Below the pieces are notes generated by a model, which had not been told where the DNA came from, ran no database searches, and worked only from the letters and a program-made list of their open reading frames with translations. From Blastocystis hominis (Eukaryota > Sar > Bigyra > Opalinata > Blastocystidae), in assembly GCF_000151665.1 (NCBI RefSeq), contig NW_013171815.1, forward strand, positions 1,749,153-1,813,152: DNA of 64,000 nucleotides, read 5' to 3'. Shown piece by piece: positions 44,716 through 55,016 of this stretch. Position 1 is the first letter of the stretch. Each line of letters begins with the position of its first letter. Position numbers and translations under genes: made by a program.

Positions 44716-47155
44716 TTAGCACATTATACAGCTTCCTTTGAAAACGCGACGAAACTCATCATGGATCGCTCCAATGCGGCTGTCAGGAATCTGCAAATAA
44801 GACAGGTTTAGTAAGCGGAGAGAGTAATCTTCTTGCTCTCTGAAGAACTCCAAAAAAAGATTCGTTCCCACTTTCGTGATGCCCGTGTACGACATATCGA
44901 GTTCATACAAAATCGGTAGCACACCACTCTGTCCGTACATTTCTAAAAACACCCCCACGAAATCATCATCCACGCAGTGATTCCCACTCAAACGGATACA
45001 CTGCAAGCTTTGGCAAAACTGCGAAACCAGCATGGCTTTGGTCATGAGGTGTAAATCCTCAAAGCTTAGGCTGCAATTCACGAAGCTGAGTCTGCGGATC
45101 GAGCACGCAGCCGGTGATGTGAGCCACCGGTACATCGAATCTCCGACCCCTGTGATCGGTGTGGACATAATGCTAAGTCTGCACAGTTGCGACGAAGCCT
45201 GCGAAGCGAACGAGATAAAAAAGTGGTCCACGCCCTCTGTGGAGAGTTGCATGTCCTCCAAGCTAACGCACGTGAAGCGCGTCATATCGACGTAACTCTG
45301 GAAGAAACTGATCAGAATTCCGATGTCCTCGTTCGACACAGGATTGTGCGAGATATCGAACTCCTCGATGGACAGACAGGGGCTTCGTGTGGACAGTGAG
45401 AAGAGCTCGCTCCACTCCCTGCCGAAGGAGGACATCAGATTGCTGCTCACGTCGAGGAGGCTCAGCAGCGTGATGGAAGAGAGATGCAGCGCGCGGAACA
45501 GCAGGCAGAGACCCGCTCCATCGATCAGATTCCCGCGGAGGATGAGCTTCTGCAGCCGCGTGGGGCATTTCTCCTGGATCCAAAGATAAAACTCGCCGAG
45601 AACCTCGCGAGTGAGGAGCAATCCCTCGAGATTGAGCACCGTCAGGCAGCGATTGGTCGATCGGTGGAGCTGCTGAAGGAACTGCGGGAGTCCCTCGGTG
45701 ATCTCCGGGTTGTTTCCGATGTCCAGGATGGTGAGCAAGTCCGCGAAGCTGCTCCCGATGAAATGACCCAACGCGTCCAGCTCGATGAGAGACAGTCCGC
45801 ATTCGTTGAGCTCCAGCACGGAGAGCAGTGGACACACTCCTTCGGCAAGGTTGTGCAGCCACGCAGCGAGCGATCCGCAGCCCGCCTCCTTGTTATGAGA
45901 GAGCGAAATGGCGCGGATATTGGGGCAGAGGAACTCGGAGAGAGGCTTGGTGAACGCGTGGATGGCATCGAACGTGAGTCGGTTTTCGGAGAGATCGATC
46001 TCGCTGAGATTGCTGAGCAGGCCACGCTCTGCGGCGTTGGCGATGCCGATCAGCGTTCGGTCGGTGAGCTGCGTATTTCGGAGATGGAGATACGCGATGG
46101 GGCGAGCACTGTGCTCCTCGTCCATCGGCCAGAGCGAGTTGAGGAGGAATTGATAGCCTTTCGGCGTGATGGGATCGTTTGTCAGATCGAATTGAAGGAG
46201 TTTGGGGCAGTCCACTAATCGGATCGTCTTCAGAATCTCTTCAAGACCATCAGATTGGCGGACGATGAGACTGATCGAAGTGATCACTCGGTAAAGTGTC
46301 GAGTTGAAAAACTTGGAAAAGCGGAGGGCAAAGTAGGGAGAGAATTCGTTTTCTTGGATCAGGAGTTTCGCGTTAAACGAATCGCTCACAATGTTCATTG
46401 CGATGTCCCGCTCAATGCGCGCACTGAGAGCGTCCATGATTTCTAGGAGCGCGAATTCTCCAATGTAATGCAGACACAGATGATTCAACTGCAAAAAACC
46501 ATCGTTGCGAAGCAGGGTTGTGAATTCCTTTAATTCCGGCTCTTTGGGCTCCCCGACGAGCGTGATCTCCTTTAAAAACGTACTTAGATGGATAGCATCC
46601 ACCCACCCAGCATTTGCAGCCAGAGAAACTTGACTATGAGAGATCTTTACGAGCTTGCGAAAATAGCGATTTACTCGCTTCAGGTTGAGTTGCGTTACAA
46701 GATCCAAGTATGACACGAGTTCCATCATGGTAGAGCTTCGAATGCGACTCACATCGAAAGGACCTGATTCGATTGGTGCGGGGTACATTGCAGAAAAACG
46801 CATCTTGTAGCGGTTCATTCGCTCATCATAGAGTTTTCGGATCTTCTCCTTCTTTTCATTGTGATTACTTACAGGAGTGACTTCATCAAACAATGAAGAA
46901 TCTAATATTCAGCGAAGGAAAAGAGAGGGTACCCGAAAGGGGACTTTCCTCAGGAAGAGAAGTAATGCCCAAGTTGTTCAGCGCATGATCAATATCAATC
47001 CCACTTTCGTACATCGACGAAAAGTATGCTGAAGTTTTGGCCCCTCGAGTGTGCTTTTGCTGTCTTCTCCTTCTTCTTCTTCTGATAGAAAGATCCTCAT
47101 CGAACACATTAGGATTATCAGATAAGGAGACTGATGCCGACTCAGCTTGCCCCAT
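44716..47155 (-). CDS. leucine-rich-repeat protein with N-myristoylation and CaaX-like signals
   Basis: Two exons, with a 31-nt intron at 46902-46932; 802 aa. The start MGQAESASVSLS fits the N-myristoylation consensus (Gly2, Ser6) and is followed by a run of Arg (SIRRRRRRRQQKH), a polybasic membrane anchor. Residues about 140-180 (RSSTMMELVSYLDLVTQLNL, VNRYFRKLV) resemble an F-box. Then come RNase-inhibitor-type LRRs over the rest: LSEIDLSENRLTFDAI, IRAISLSHNKEAGCG, LSVLELNECGLSLIEL, ILDIGNNPEI and LQCIRLSGNHCVDDDF. The last four residues CIMC match a CaaX box. Myristate, basic patch and prenyl group would tie it firmly to a membrane. An adaptor, possibly a ubiquitin-ligase part, is inferred. 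The TAA is followed by TGTTTGAT, a weak octamer. Confidence 0.7.
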
Positions 47156-47670
47156 TTTTGCTATCTGTTAATCGGTTGTTGTACAGTAATCCTTGATCAT
47201 CATAAATGAAAACACTCATCCAAATGATTCGTTCTATTATTACGATTCTGATAATGCATAATCATATTATTTAGCTGAATTTGATTATTCATAGCAATAT
47301 CTACACATTAGAACGATAGGGTGTCACTATAATGGTCTTTTGGTGAAGTTTTCCTGGAAAAGCGTCTATCGATCATTAAGTTAAAGCAGTCTGTGTTTAT
47401 CATACTGTAAGAAACAAGTAATGATAGAACATGGCGTGATTTCCTCTATTCGATGCATCTCTTTCCTGTCGAGTAATATTTAACAGAACGCTATGTATTC
47501 AAATAAGCGATCCAATTCTTGAGTTACTATCCCTTATTTTTTCTTTCAAGTGCACGTTTTGTTGGATGAAACGCCTTCTTAGTGTTAGGCGGCAATTTGA
47601 ACCACTATTTGGTTCATCCAATCGTTCCACACTTTTTTGTTCTGTCATTACTTTTTTTTAATATTTCCCA
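47156..47670. promoter_or_regulatory. divergent intergenic region, LRR gene / MFS transporter
   Basis: About 515 bp between genes pointing away from each other. No recognisable element or open frame. Confidence 0.3.
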
Positions 47671-49393
47671 ATGGAGGTCCGTTCGAAGCGTAAGAGTATT
47701 CTGGCGATGACATTTGTCACCGTCTTTATTGATGCGTTGAACAACAGTTTTGCAGGAGCTGTTTTGCCTTATATGATATTGGAAATGGAGACAACTCCGT
47801 TCCAGGAAGGTTTAGTATTTAGTATTTATTCCTTAATGCAACTCCTGAGTATTTGGTTTTCCTTTATGTGTGAAGTCTAGGTTTGCTTATCATGGGCGTG
47901 TTGAGTGATCGCTATGGTCGTAGGCCATTTTTGATTTTGTCTCTGTTTGGGTCTTTTGTTGGTAAGTTTTGGTTTTGGTTATTTTCTAATGGAATAGGCA
48001 TTATTTTTCAAGGCCTATCCTATGATATGTGGACGCTGATTCTCTGGCGTGCTCTGACCGGTTTATTTGCTGGTTCCCTGGCCATCGCTCAGTCGTAAGT
48101 TGCTGGTGTTTCTATGTGATTTAGGGTTGTTTCGGATGTGACCGATGTGAGCGAACGCAGCATTTTCATGGCTCGTGTTTCTGCCGCGAATTCGGGTGCT
48201 TATGTATTGGGTCCCGCAGTGAGTGCTGGCCTTATTTTAGTCAATTTACGTTTCCCCTTCTTTGTGGCTGGTGCTGTCTCAGGCATCGCCTTTTTCCTCT
48301 CTTTCTTCTTCTTGAAGGAATCGAACATGGCTTATTTACAACGCAAACAACGCAAACAACAACAACAGCATTCCGCTGCTGGTTCCACTGCAACATCGAC
48401 GTCTGCCTCTGTGTCCGTCTCGAAAGAATCTCATTCTTCTTCTTCTTCTTCTTCTTCTTCTTCTTCTGCTTCTTCTGCTTCTTCTGCTTCTTCTGCTTCG
48501 GAGCGAGTGCACTGCAAGCCGATTCTTCCATTCTGTCTATTCTTGGAGTTCTGTACATCATGGACATGCGGATGCTACAATTCCCGTTATGCGATCTATC
48601 TGAGCGACAAATTCGGCGTGGCATCAACGCTCTTCGCGTTAATGCTCTGCATTCAAGGCTTGTGGTGTTGTCTCAACCAGTCCATTGCCTATCCCTGGGT
48701 CATGAAGCATTACAACATCCCCATTCCCTATATCGCCATAGGAGGAATGTTCCTCGAAGTTGTCTGTCACGTGTTGATTGGATTGGCGAAGAATGTATAC
48801 ATGGGTTTCGCTCCCATTTTCGTTTACTTTCTTGGCTGGAGCTTCGTTTGTCCGACATGCACCTCCATCCTCAGTGTACTCTTTTTCTTCTTTTCTCTCT
48901 CATCGTTTAGACGAGCTTCCCTCCTTCTGTGGCCGGCAAAGTGCTTTCCTGGGACAACTTCGCCATGCAGATGGCGCTAATCATCAGTCCGCTGGTTCTC
49001 TCGCAGATCTACAGTTATAGTCCTGAGGCTGTGTACTACGTGACTGCTGGGGTGTGTTTCTTGGGCATGCTGGACATCGGCTATGTGGCTACATGGAAGG
49101 GATCGAAGGACTTTGGCAAGATAGCGAGCTATGAAGAGGAAGAAAAGAAAGAGAAAAACATCGAGATGAGCGAAGTGGAGAAGAAGGGAGCGGAGCAAGG
49201 GGAGAGTGGTGTGATGGTTGATATTACCAACGCAGATTCTCCTATGAAGAACTCGGTACAATCTGCTGATGAACTTTCGACAACTCCGACGGTCGCTGAA
49301 TCGAGCGAGGTGAACGAAGCAGCGAAGCCTGTTGAATCATCGAGCCCATCGATCGTGTCGAACACGAATGAAACAGTCAAAGTGACTTTATAA
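47671..49393 (+). CDS. major facilitator superfamily transporter
   Basis: A twelve-helix-type carrier. Five exons, with introns 47849-47880, 47962-47997, 48095-48124 and 48876-48910; 529 aa. Helix 1 holds FVTVFIDALNNSFAGAVLPY. Between helices 2 and 3 sits GVLSDRYGRRPFLIL, the MFS motif A (GxxxDRxGRR). The central cytosolic loop is a poly-Ser/Ala run coded by a TCT microsatellite. The second half shows the helix pairs SRYAIYLSDKFGVASTLFAL, IPYIAIGGMFLEVV and MALIISPLVLSQIYSYS. The cytosolic tail (about 110 aa) is acidic. Substrate is not evident; the family includes drug, sugar and metabolite carriers. The second intron is a multiple of three, so it could be missed, but leaving it in would add 12 residues to helix 3. 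Confidence 0.82.
48437..48500 (+). repeat. (TCT)n/(TCTGCT)n coding microsatellite
   Basis: Encodes the Ser/Ala run in the central loop of the MFS transporter. Confidence 0.9.
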
Positions 49394-49491
49394 CCCAGTC
49401 TCGTGACTGATCCATCGACTGAAACGATTTCAATTCCTGAATTGCTTCATTCCAAGGGATATAATATTCGGGTACATCGACGATGGAAGAT

Positions 49492-49499
49492 TGTTTGTT
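49492..49499 (+). terminator. octamer TGTTTGTT, probable MFS transporter poly(A) site
   Basis: About 100 nt after the TAA of the MFS transporter, so a longer 3' UTR than most. Confidence 0.5.
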
Positions 49500-50500
49500 T
49501 GAAACGTATGTGTGATAGTTGATGAGAAAGAGTGAATGATTAAACAATGTATTGATTCAAATAGAAAGCATTTCTGCTAAAGACTTGGTCGATGTAGTGA
49601 GACGATTGTAAGAGGGAAGAGATAAACAAGCTATTGGCGAACGATGTAAATTGTGTATCGAAATCATCAAGAACAGAATGGTCAACGTTCTATTCACCAA
49701 AATACCATTGTAAAGAATTATTTCATTCGTTCCCTACCCAGGTTCACACTCTAACCCTTCTCCCTTCCCTTATTTTCATTCGAGCCAATGTTTACTACTA
49801 AAGAAGTGATTACACAATACTCTGCTGACATTCCTGCTCTTTACAGCATGCCCACACAGAAGACAATTCTTTAGTTACTGTGTGTACTCTACTTTTACTC
49901 GTTCGCACCATGTTGTACTCATTACTCCTTAGTGAGAGAACCCAATAAGGTTCTGATTTAGTGTATGTATGTATGACTACTATGAAGTGGCGGTGAGATA
50001 ACTAGCGGTTTTCACAAAGTCTCCTACCCGATCATTGATTTCTATCCCACTACAGCTTGATATAGCTATCCAGCCTCATACTTCAATCGAGCAAATGCAG
50101 CAGAGCACCAAAACTACATTAGCAAAAGCAGAAATTAAATTTGGCTGAGGAAATACCATCATTGCTTGTGAGCTTAAAATCGAATCAGGAAATAAAGAAA
50201 TACACAGCACTCAAAAATACGAATACAAAAAACTAACAGATAGAAAGAACCTGCATAATTCACTGCTAGGTGAGTAATGAACCTAAACTGAACGCAGAAG
50301 GATTGCTCAGGCGTAGTCCTCATTTTTGTCTCATCTGCACAACCGAATCATTCCAAAACACTAAAAATAAAGCCGTACTTTCACCGAATATTTATAGCCC
50401 ACATTCGGCTTTCGTTATAATCTCAAATTTGACAGTTAAGAAAAGAGATAGATCAGTGGTGACTCACCACAATTTCTATCTCTCATTTACCAATAATACC
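49500..50500. other. intergenic region without supported gene
   Basis: About 1 kb. A plus-strand frame is open just upstream of 50501, but it adds no recognisable sequence to the glycosyltransferase and I treat it as leader. Confidence 0.35.
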
Positions 50501-51784
50501 ATGGATGACGTCGATGACACGTTGGTGAGAAAGGCGATCGCCTTCGTGCTGCTGTTCGGAATTGTGGTCGCTGTAAACTATACGTGGGGGGTGATATCGA
50601 CGAAATCCTTGCAATTGTCGTCTGTCTATTTAAGTCCTTATCCTTCTATCGTAATGAATAATTTTCGGCATTCAAATGGGACTCTACTCTCTCCAGAAGG
50701 CCAAGATGTTCGGTGGAACGATTATAAAGAATACTATAGTGCTTATCAGTCAAGGCTATCAAGGACCTCCTTTGAGCACTATGTAATTTACTATTCTACA
50801 CTCTCCGGTTTGGCCAACAAAATCAATGGATTAGTTTCGTGTCTATTGATAGCTATGGTTACTGATCGCGGATTGAAGCGTATTTGCGTGACTTGCGGGT
50901 GATGTGTAGTTGCTGATTGGCCGAGCTTCGATTCCTACTTCAATCTTCCCTTAGAAAACCATCATGTCAATCTTAGCTGTACGAATTGATCTTCCCCTTC
51001 ACATCAGTGAGTTCTCCGAAAGGCTCCTCTCTGAAGATCTGGCGTCGCTGCATCGAAGCGAAGCGTCTTCTCCACGGGGACATCAACAAGAAATTCGGCG
51101 ATGGCAACATCAAAGTGAACACCAACTGTCCGATCTTCCGCTCGCTCGCCAAGAACGACTTCTACTACGAATCGTTCGTGAACCGCGGTCTAATCCGCAC
51201 TGCGCGCCGCGGAGACTACGAGGCGATCGCCGCGGACATTTACTACCGTCTTCTCAGCTTTTTCTCGCTGGAGTCCAGCCTGCAATCGAAGCTGGAGTCG
51301 CTCTCGCGCGGCTGGGAGGACCGGTTCGTGGTGGGGATGCAAGTGCGCGTGGGTCTGGGGAACAGCGCCTTCCTGGACAACTGCAAGTTCCTCTACATGC
51401 AGGACGTCGAGACGTTCGTGCACTACGCCGAGCTCTTCTCGAACCGCTCCCGGCGCACCCCGCTCTGGTTCATCTCGACGGACTCGCCGCAGGTGGAGGC
51501 GATGCTGCGCCGTCGCTTCCCTGCGTTCGTGGAGAGCATTCAGGAACTTCCGATGAAGCATACGAAGGCGCTCGCGTATCAGTACAAGGATCCCGCCACG
51601 CAGAGGGCGATCTTGGATAATTATCTGCTGTCGAAGTCGGATTTGCTACTCACTACCGCGTGGAGCAGTTTTGGGGAAATGGCGCTGGGGCGGATGCAGC
51701 AGGGGCGGACCATTATGATTACGAGAAGTGATCCGATCCGAAATCCACCTCCTGTAGTGTATTTTAATCGCAGCTCGGTTTATT
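50501..51784 (+). CDS. fucosyltransferase-like type II membrane glycosyltransferase
   Basis: A Golgi-type enzyme expected to act on glycans in the lumen. Start ATG 50501; a short cytosolic tail (MDDVDDTLVRKA) and one signal-anchor helix (IAFVLLFGIVVAVNYTW). Introns are 30 nt near 50880-50909 and 29 nt near 50978-51006. Similarity to the xyloglucan/alpha-1,2-fucosyltransferase fold: YYSTLSGLANKINGLVSCLL, ADWPSF, FVVGMQVRVG (the HxRxGD-like strand, with His replaced by Gln), FISTDSPQVEAML and DLLLTTAWSSFGEMALGR. The exon sum to 51784 is 408 codons plus T. The context TAT T-CGAG-TGTTTGTT makes a poly(A)-derived stop likely; otherwise the ORF would overlap the next gene's start by about 20 bp. 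Donor specificity is inferred. Confidence 0.68.
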
Positions 51785-51788
51785 CGAG

Positions 51789-51796
51789 TGTTTGTT
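51789..51796 (+). terminator. poly(A)-site octamer TGTTTGTT that creates the fucosyltransferase-like stop
   Basis: Context TAT T-CGAG-TGTTTGTT, the T at codon position 1. It leaves about 130 bp before the CWC21 ATG. Confidence 0.75.
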
Positions 51797-51926
51797 GCAG
51801 CAAGGAACGAGGATGGAGTGATTGGGGGAACGACTCTGATTTCTTTCGGGTTCATACGGTTTTTGAGCGGTCCTGTGACAGAGAACGGCTCTCCGTGCAA
51901 TTCGAGCAAACTCACTCTTTTCTTCC

Positions 51927-52829
51927 ATGTACAACGGTATTGGATTGAGAACGGCTAGAGGGTCTGGAACGAACGGTTTCGTTCAAAGAAACCTCGGTTA
52001 CATTCGTCCTTCTCGTATTTTGCAGTTTACGCAGAAAAATGAGCAGCAAATCATAGAACCGAAGATTAAGAAGCAGGACGAAGCAATCCTGAAACATCAA
52101 GTGAAAAGACAAATCGAGTTAGAGTTACTTGAACTGGAAGACAAAATGAAGCAACAAGGGTAAGCATTTTCGTATTCGGTCACGTTAAGATACTCAAAGG
52201 AAGAAATAGAAGCTCGCATTGAAGTCGAAAGAAAAACTCGAACGAGTATGATGGACGACGATGTGGACAAGCTCCGACGATTGAAGGAACGCCAAGACGA
52301 AGGGAAAGGAGAAGAGTTGCACGACTATTTGGGAGAGGAGGGTAAAAAAGCTTGGATGGAGAGTGGAGCTCGCTCCGATGAGAAGAGCCGAGATCGAGAA
52401 AGACATAGAAGACACGGTAGAGGTCGAAGCCGAAGTCGAGGCCGAAGTCGAGGCCGAAGTCGAGGCCGAAGTCGAAGTCGAAGTCGAAGTCGAAGCCGGA
52501 ATCGACATCATCGACATAGTCACAGACATGACCGAAGTCGCAGTCGCAGTCGCAGTCGTAGTGAAACCAAGAGCCAAAGCCGGAGCCAAAGCCGGAGCCA
52601 AAGCCGGAGCCAAAGCCGGAGCCAAAGCCGGAGCCAGAGCCGGAGCCAAAGCCAGAGCCAGAGCCAGAGTCGGAGCCAAAGCCAGGAAGAAAAGAAGGAA
52701 AAGGAAGATAAAACCAAGAACGAAAGCCCAAGTCGGAGTGCTTCAAAGCACAGCAGCACCTCGAGTAGCAGCTCTAGCCGCAGTCCGTCGAGAGAACACA
52801 AGTCACACCGTCGTCACCATCACCATTAA
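51927..52829 (+). CDS. CWC21/SRRM2-like splicing factor with RS domain
   Basis: A component of the activated spliceosome. Two exons, with intron 52160-52189; 290 aa. The N-terminus MYNGIGLRTARGSGTNGFVQ is the hallmark of CWC21/SRRM2. The cwf21 domain follows (IELELLELEDKMKQQ, GYSKEEIEARIEVERK). A long Arg/Ser domain fills residues about 155-290, coded by 6- and 12-bp repeats. It ends in a His/Arg run. In yeast Cwc21 binds Prp8 and Snu114; SRRM2 does the same and seeds nuclear speckles. The repeats make long open frames in other phases, which are not genes. A TAA is encoded, with the octamer close behind. Confidence 0.9.
52395..52690. repeat. 6/12-bp tandem repeats coding the RS domain
   Basis: Two blocks: GAGGCCGAAGTC-type units (about 52430-52500) and GGAGCCAAAGCC-type units (about 52565-52680). 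They encode Arg-Ser and Gln-Ser-Arg-Ser repeats. Confidence 0.88.
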
Positions 52830-52835
52830 AGAGGT

Positions 52836-52843
52836 TGTTTGTT
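52836..52843 (+). terminator. poly(A)-site octamer TGTTTGTT for CWC21
   Basis: Lies 6 nt after the TAA and only 15 nt before the ATG of the p24 gene. Confidence 0.7.
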
Positions 52844-52858
52844 TTCAGAAAAATTGTA

Positions 52859-53625
52859 ATGTTGAGTGTTTGGCTGCTAACATTGTGCTCATTGCTGTTC
52901 GTCGGAGTTGAATCTTTCGGCTTCACACTTGCTCCTTCGTCGGAACGAGTATGGACGCTTTTTGTGAATTAACCGACTAGTGCTTCACAGAACACATGGA
53001 TTTGCACGCAATGACAAAGTCAAAGTTTATTGTAATGGACACTGTTGATTTTGTCAACGACAAGACAAACATCATTGTAACGGTCCGCTCTGATTCCGTA
53101 TTTGACATTTAGCTATATGATCCGAACAAGGTAGTTCTGTACACAAAGAAAGATGCCAAGAAAGGCCGTTTCGTTACAAATGCCCCAGTTTCTGGAACGT
53201 ACACTACGTGCTTCAAGAACGAAAGTAGGGCGTCTCTCCTCTCCAAAACGACTAGATAAGTTCAAGGTGGACATGTTCTTCAAGTTCAAATCGGGCATCG
53301 AGGCTAAGGACTACTCCAACTTGGCGCAACTGCACAACCTGGAGGAAGTGGAGGTGCAGAACCAGTGGATTTTAGATGCTTTGTACGAGGTTCAAGATAG
53401 CGTGGAGTAGGAGACAGGAAAAGGCTGTCATGTAGCGTTATCCAGGAGCACGACGAGGAGATTCGATTGATTGCGAGTAGGTATTTCGTGGGCAGAGCTG
53501 ACGTATAGTGGATCTGGACAACAAGCTGATCATTTTCTCTGCGATTACCATTACTGTGTTGATCTGTCTATCTCTCGCTCAGACGGTGATGCTGAAGAGA
53601 AGACTTGTGAAGGCGAAGCTATTGT
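52859..53625 (+). CDS. p24/TMED family cargo receptor (EMP24/GP25L)
   Basis: p24 proteins sort cargo in COPI/COPII vesicles between ER and Golgi. Six exons, with introns 52949-52980, 53083-53112, 53225-53255, 53407-53435 and 53477-53508; 204 codons plus one T. A signal peptide (MLSVWLLTLCSLLFVGVESF) is followed by the GOLD domain, with Cys pair ERCFTEHM and YTTCFKNE and with DPNKVVLYTK and GRFVTNAPVSGTY between. Next come a coiled coil (LHNLEEVEVQNQWILDALYE), a transmembrane helix (LIIFSAITITVLICLSLAQ) and the short tail MLKRRLVKAKLL with basic residues for COPI binding. The context TTG T-GGGT-TGTTTGTT puts a poly(A)-made stop exactly after KAKLL; the genomic stop four codons on (53637) would spoil the tail. 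Confidence 0.85.
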
Positions 53626-53629
53626 GGGT

Positions 53630-53637
53630 TGTTTGTT
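53630..53637 (+). terminator. poly(A)-site octamer TGTTTGTT that creates the p24 stop
   Basis: Part of the 14-bp palindrome GTTTGTTAACAAAC (53631-53644), which offers a near-octamer to the convergent AOX gene too. Confidence 0.75.
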
Positions 53638-53679
53638 AACAAACCATGGCATGAGTGTACATCGTTTCGTTATTCACCG

Positions 53680-54621
53680 TTACTCCTGCTTCTTGTACTT
53701 CGAAAAGTCCATGTAGGGACCGAACGAAGAGTGCAGATCGATCGGGAAGTGCAAGCCAGCATACCACTTTCCATTGGGCGCCACCTTCTTGTCATACTCA
53801 TCACCCAGCGTGTGGTTCACGAGACGATGGTCCGCTTCGTCCGCTCGAATCACCAGCAAGGCATCGCGGAGCGTCGCGTCCTCGGGCAGACCCCAGTAAT
53901 CCTTGGTAATCTGCGTCGCACGTTCGTTTTTGAGTTTTCCAGTGTCGATACGCTTGATCATTTCCGTGTAGGAGTCCACGGCGTGCTCCTCAAGGAACCC
54001 CACGAGTCGATGGGACGTGCGAGGAGTGAATACAAACATGAATGAAAACAGGGAGACAAAGCTCACCTGAAGAATGCGGATGAATAGCTTTTGAACTATC
54101 GTCAGATTGGTGTACGTGCGAACTGCAAGCAAGTGCATTCGCTCGTTTTCAGCTTCGTCCACGAGCGGTTTTATCCATTCGTTTGGCTGAAGGCGTCTCA
54201 AACAGCGCAAATGGTGGAGGCTGCTGCAAACCAAACCCGGAACGGACGCCACGCTCTCCAGGAAGATGGCTCTTCGGATATAGTTGTCACGGAAGTACAG
54301 GTTACCACAGAAGAAAAGCATGTCAACAATTCCCTTCGCGATTCTATCACTGATACCAACAGCTTGGCGTTTAGGTTGCTCACCCCAACACTGCTCTAAA
54401 ATCTGGAGGTATTCTCGGTTACTTGAATGATACTGAAAGTCACAAAATCTCCCTATTGGACCTACCCGAGTACTCAGGATGTGGTAATGCTTGTTCGGCT
54501 TCTTGTTGATGGCACGCTCTAACACGTCCTTGTCAATGATGCCTTCTGGAGTAGTGGCCACTGCGCGAATGAAAAAGGGTACACGAGAAGTTAAGGATCT
54601 TGAGCAGAATCGGGAGAACAT
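53680..54621 (-). CDS. AOX: alternative oxidase
   Basis: A ubiquinol oxidase that passes electrons to oxygen without proton pumping, in the inner membrane of the mitochondrion-related organelle. 313 aa if read as one frame; a 33-nt in-frame stretch at 54433-54465 starts GTAGG and ends TTTCAG and is probably an intron. The leader MFSRFCSRSLTSRVPFFIRA is a good presequence. All four di-iron motifs are present: IFLESVASVPGL, DEAENERMHLLAV, GFLEEHAVDSYT and RADEADHRLVNH, supplying the Glu and His ligands. The region between helices (LQVSFVSLFSFMFVF) is membrane-bound. Short AOXs like this are known in Blastocystis. The gene converges on p24 with a 40-bp gap. Confidence 0.95.
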   Translation of the reverse strand: MFSRFCSRSLTSRVPFFIRAVATTPEGIIDKDVLERAINKKPNKHYHILSTRVGPIGRFCDFQYHSSNREYLQILEQCWGEQPKRQAVGISDRIAKGIVDMLFFCGNLYFRDNYIRRAIFLESVASVPGLVCSSLHHLRCLRRLQPNEWIKPLVDEAENERMHLLAVRTYTNLTIVQKLFIRILQVSFVSLFSFMFVFTPRTSHRLVGFLEEHAVDSYTEMIKRIDTGKLKNERATQITKDYWGLPEDATLRDALLVIRADEADHRLVNHTLGDEYDKKVAPNGKWYAGLHFPIDLHSSFGPYMDFSKYKKQE

Positions 54622-54993
54622 AATATATTATGATCAAATAAGTAAACAGACAATTAGGGACAGTATCCTGATGACACAAATCAAAATACAAGCTTATTTG
54701 ATCCTTTTATGGTATCTACGGATGAAACGATGCGTATCCATCGCGTATCCAAGCGTATTTTGCTCGTAATCTCTCCCTGAGATTCAGAATCGTTATACCA
54801 ACAGGCGGCCTATAAGGGGCCTTTTAGTATTGGGTCAGCCATTGATATCAAATGATTATTGCAGCCGAAATCAAAATCCTATTTACATGAAGATGGTCGA
54901 GCGAGTACAATACCGCAGATAAACGCCTTTTCTTCACGATTGGAGATGCATTGTGTGTGGTTTCTGCCCCAAGTCTCATTCCACTCAATTTCC
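54622..54993. promoter_or_regulatory. AOX upstream / MPP-beta downstream region
   Basis: About 370 bp, likely holding the AOX promoter. No gene seen. Confidence 0.3.
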
Positions 54994-55001
54994 AACAAAC
55001 A
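54994..55001 (-). terminator. poly(A)-site octamer TGTTTGTT for MPP-beta
   Basis: Lies 15 nt after the TAG of the peptidase gene on the minus strand. Confidence 0.7.
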
Positions 55002-55016
55002 CACTCTAAACACACC

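Noticed and set aside
52180-52746. Long minus-strand frame of Gly-Ser-Phe repeats and a plus-strand Glu-Ala-Val frame
   Set aside because: Shadows of the RS-domain repeats; only the CWC21 frame continues a recognised domain.
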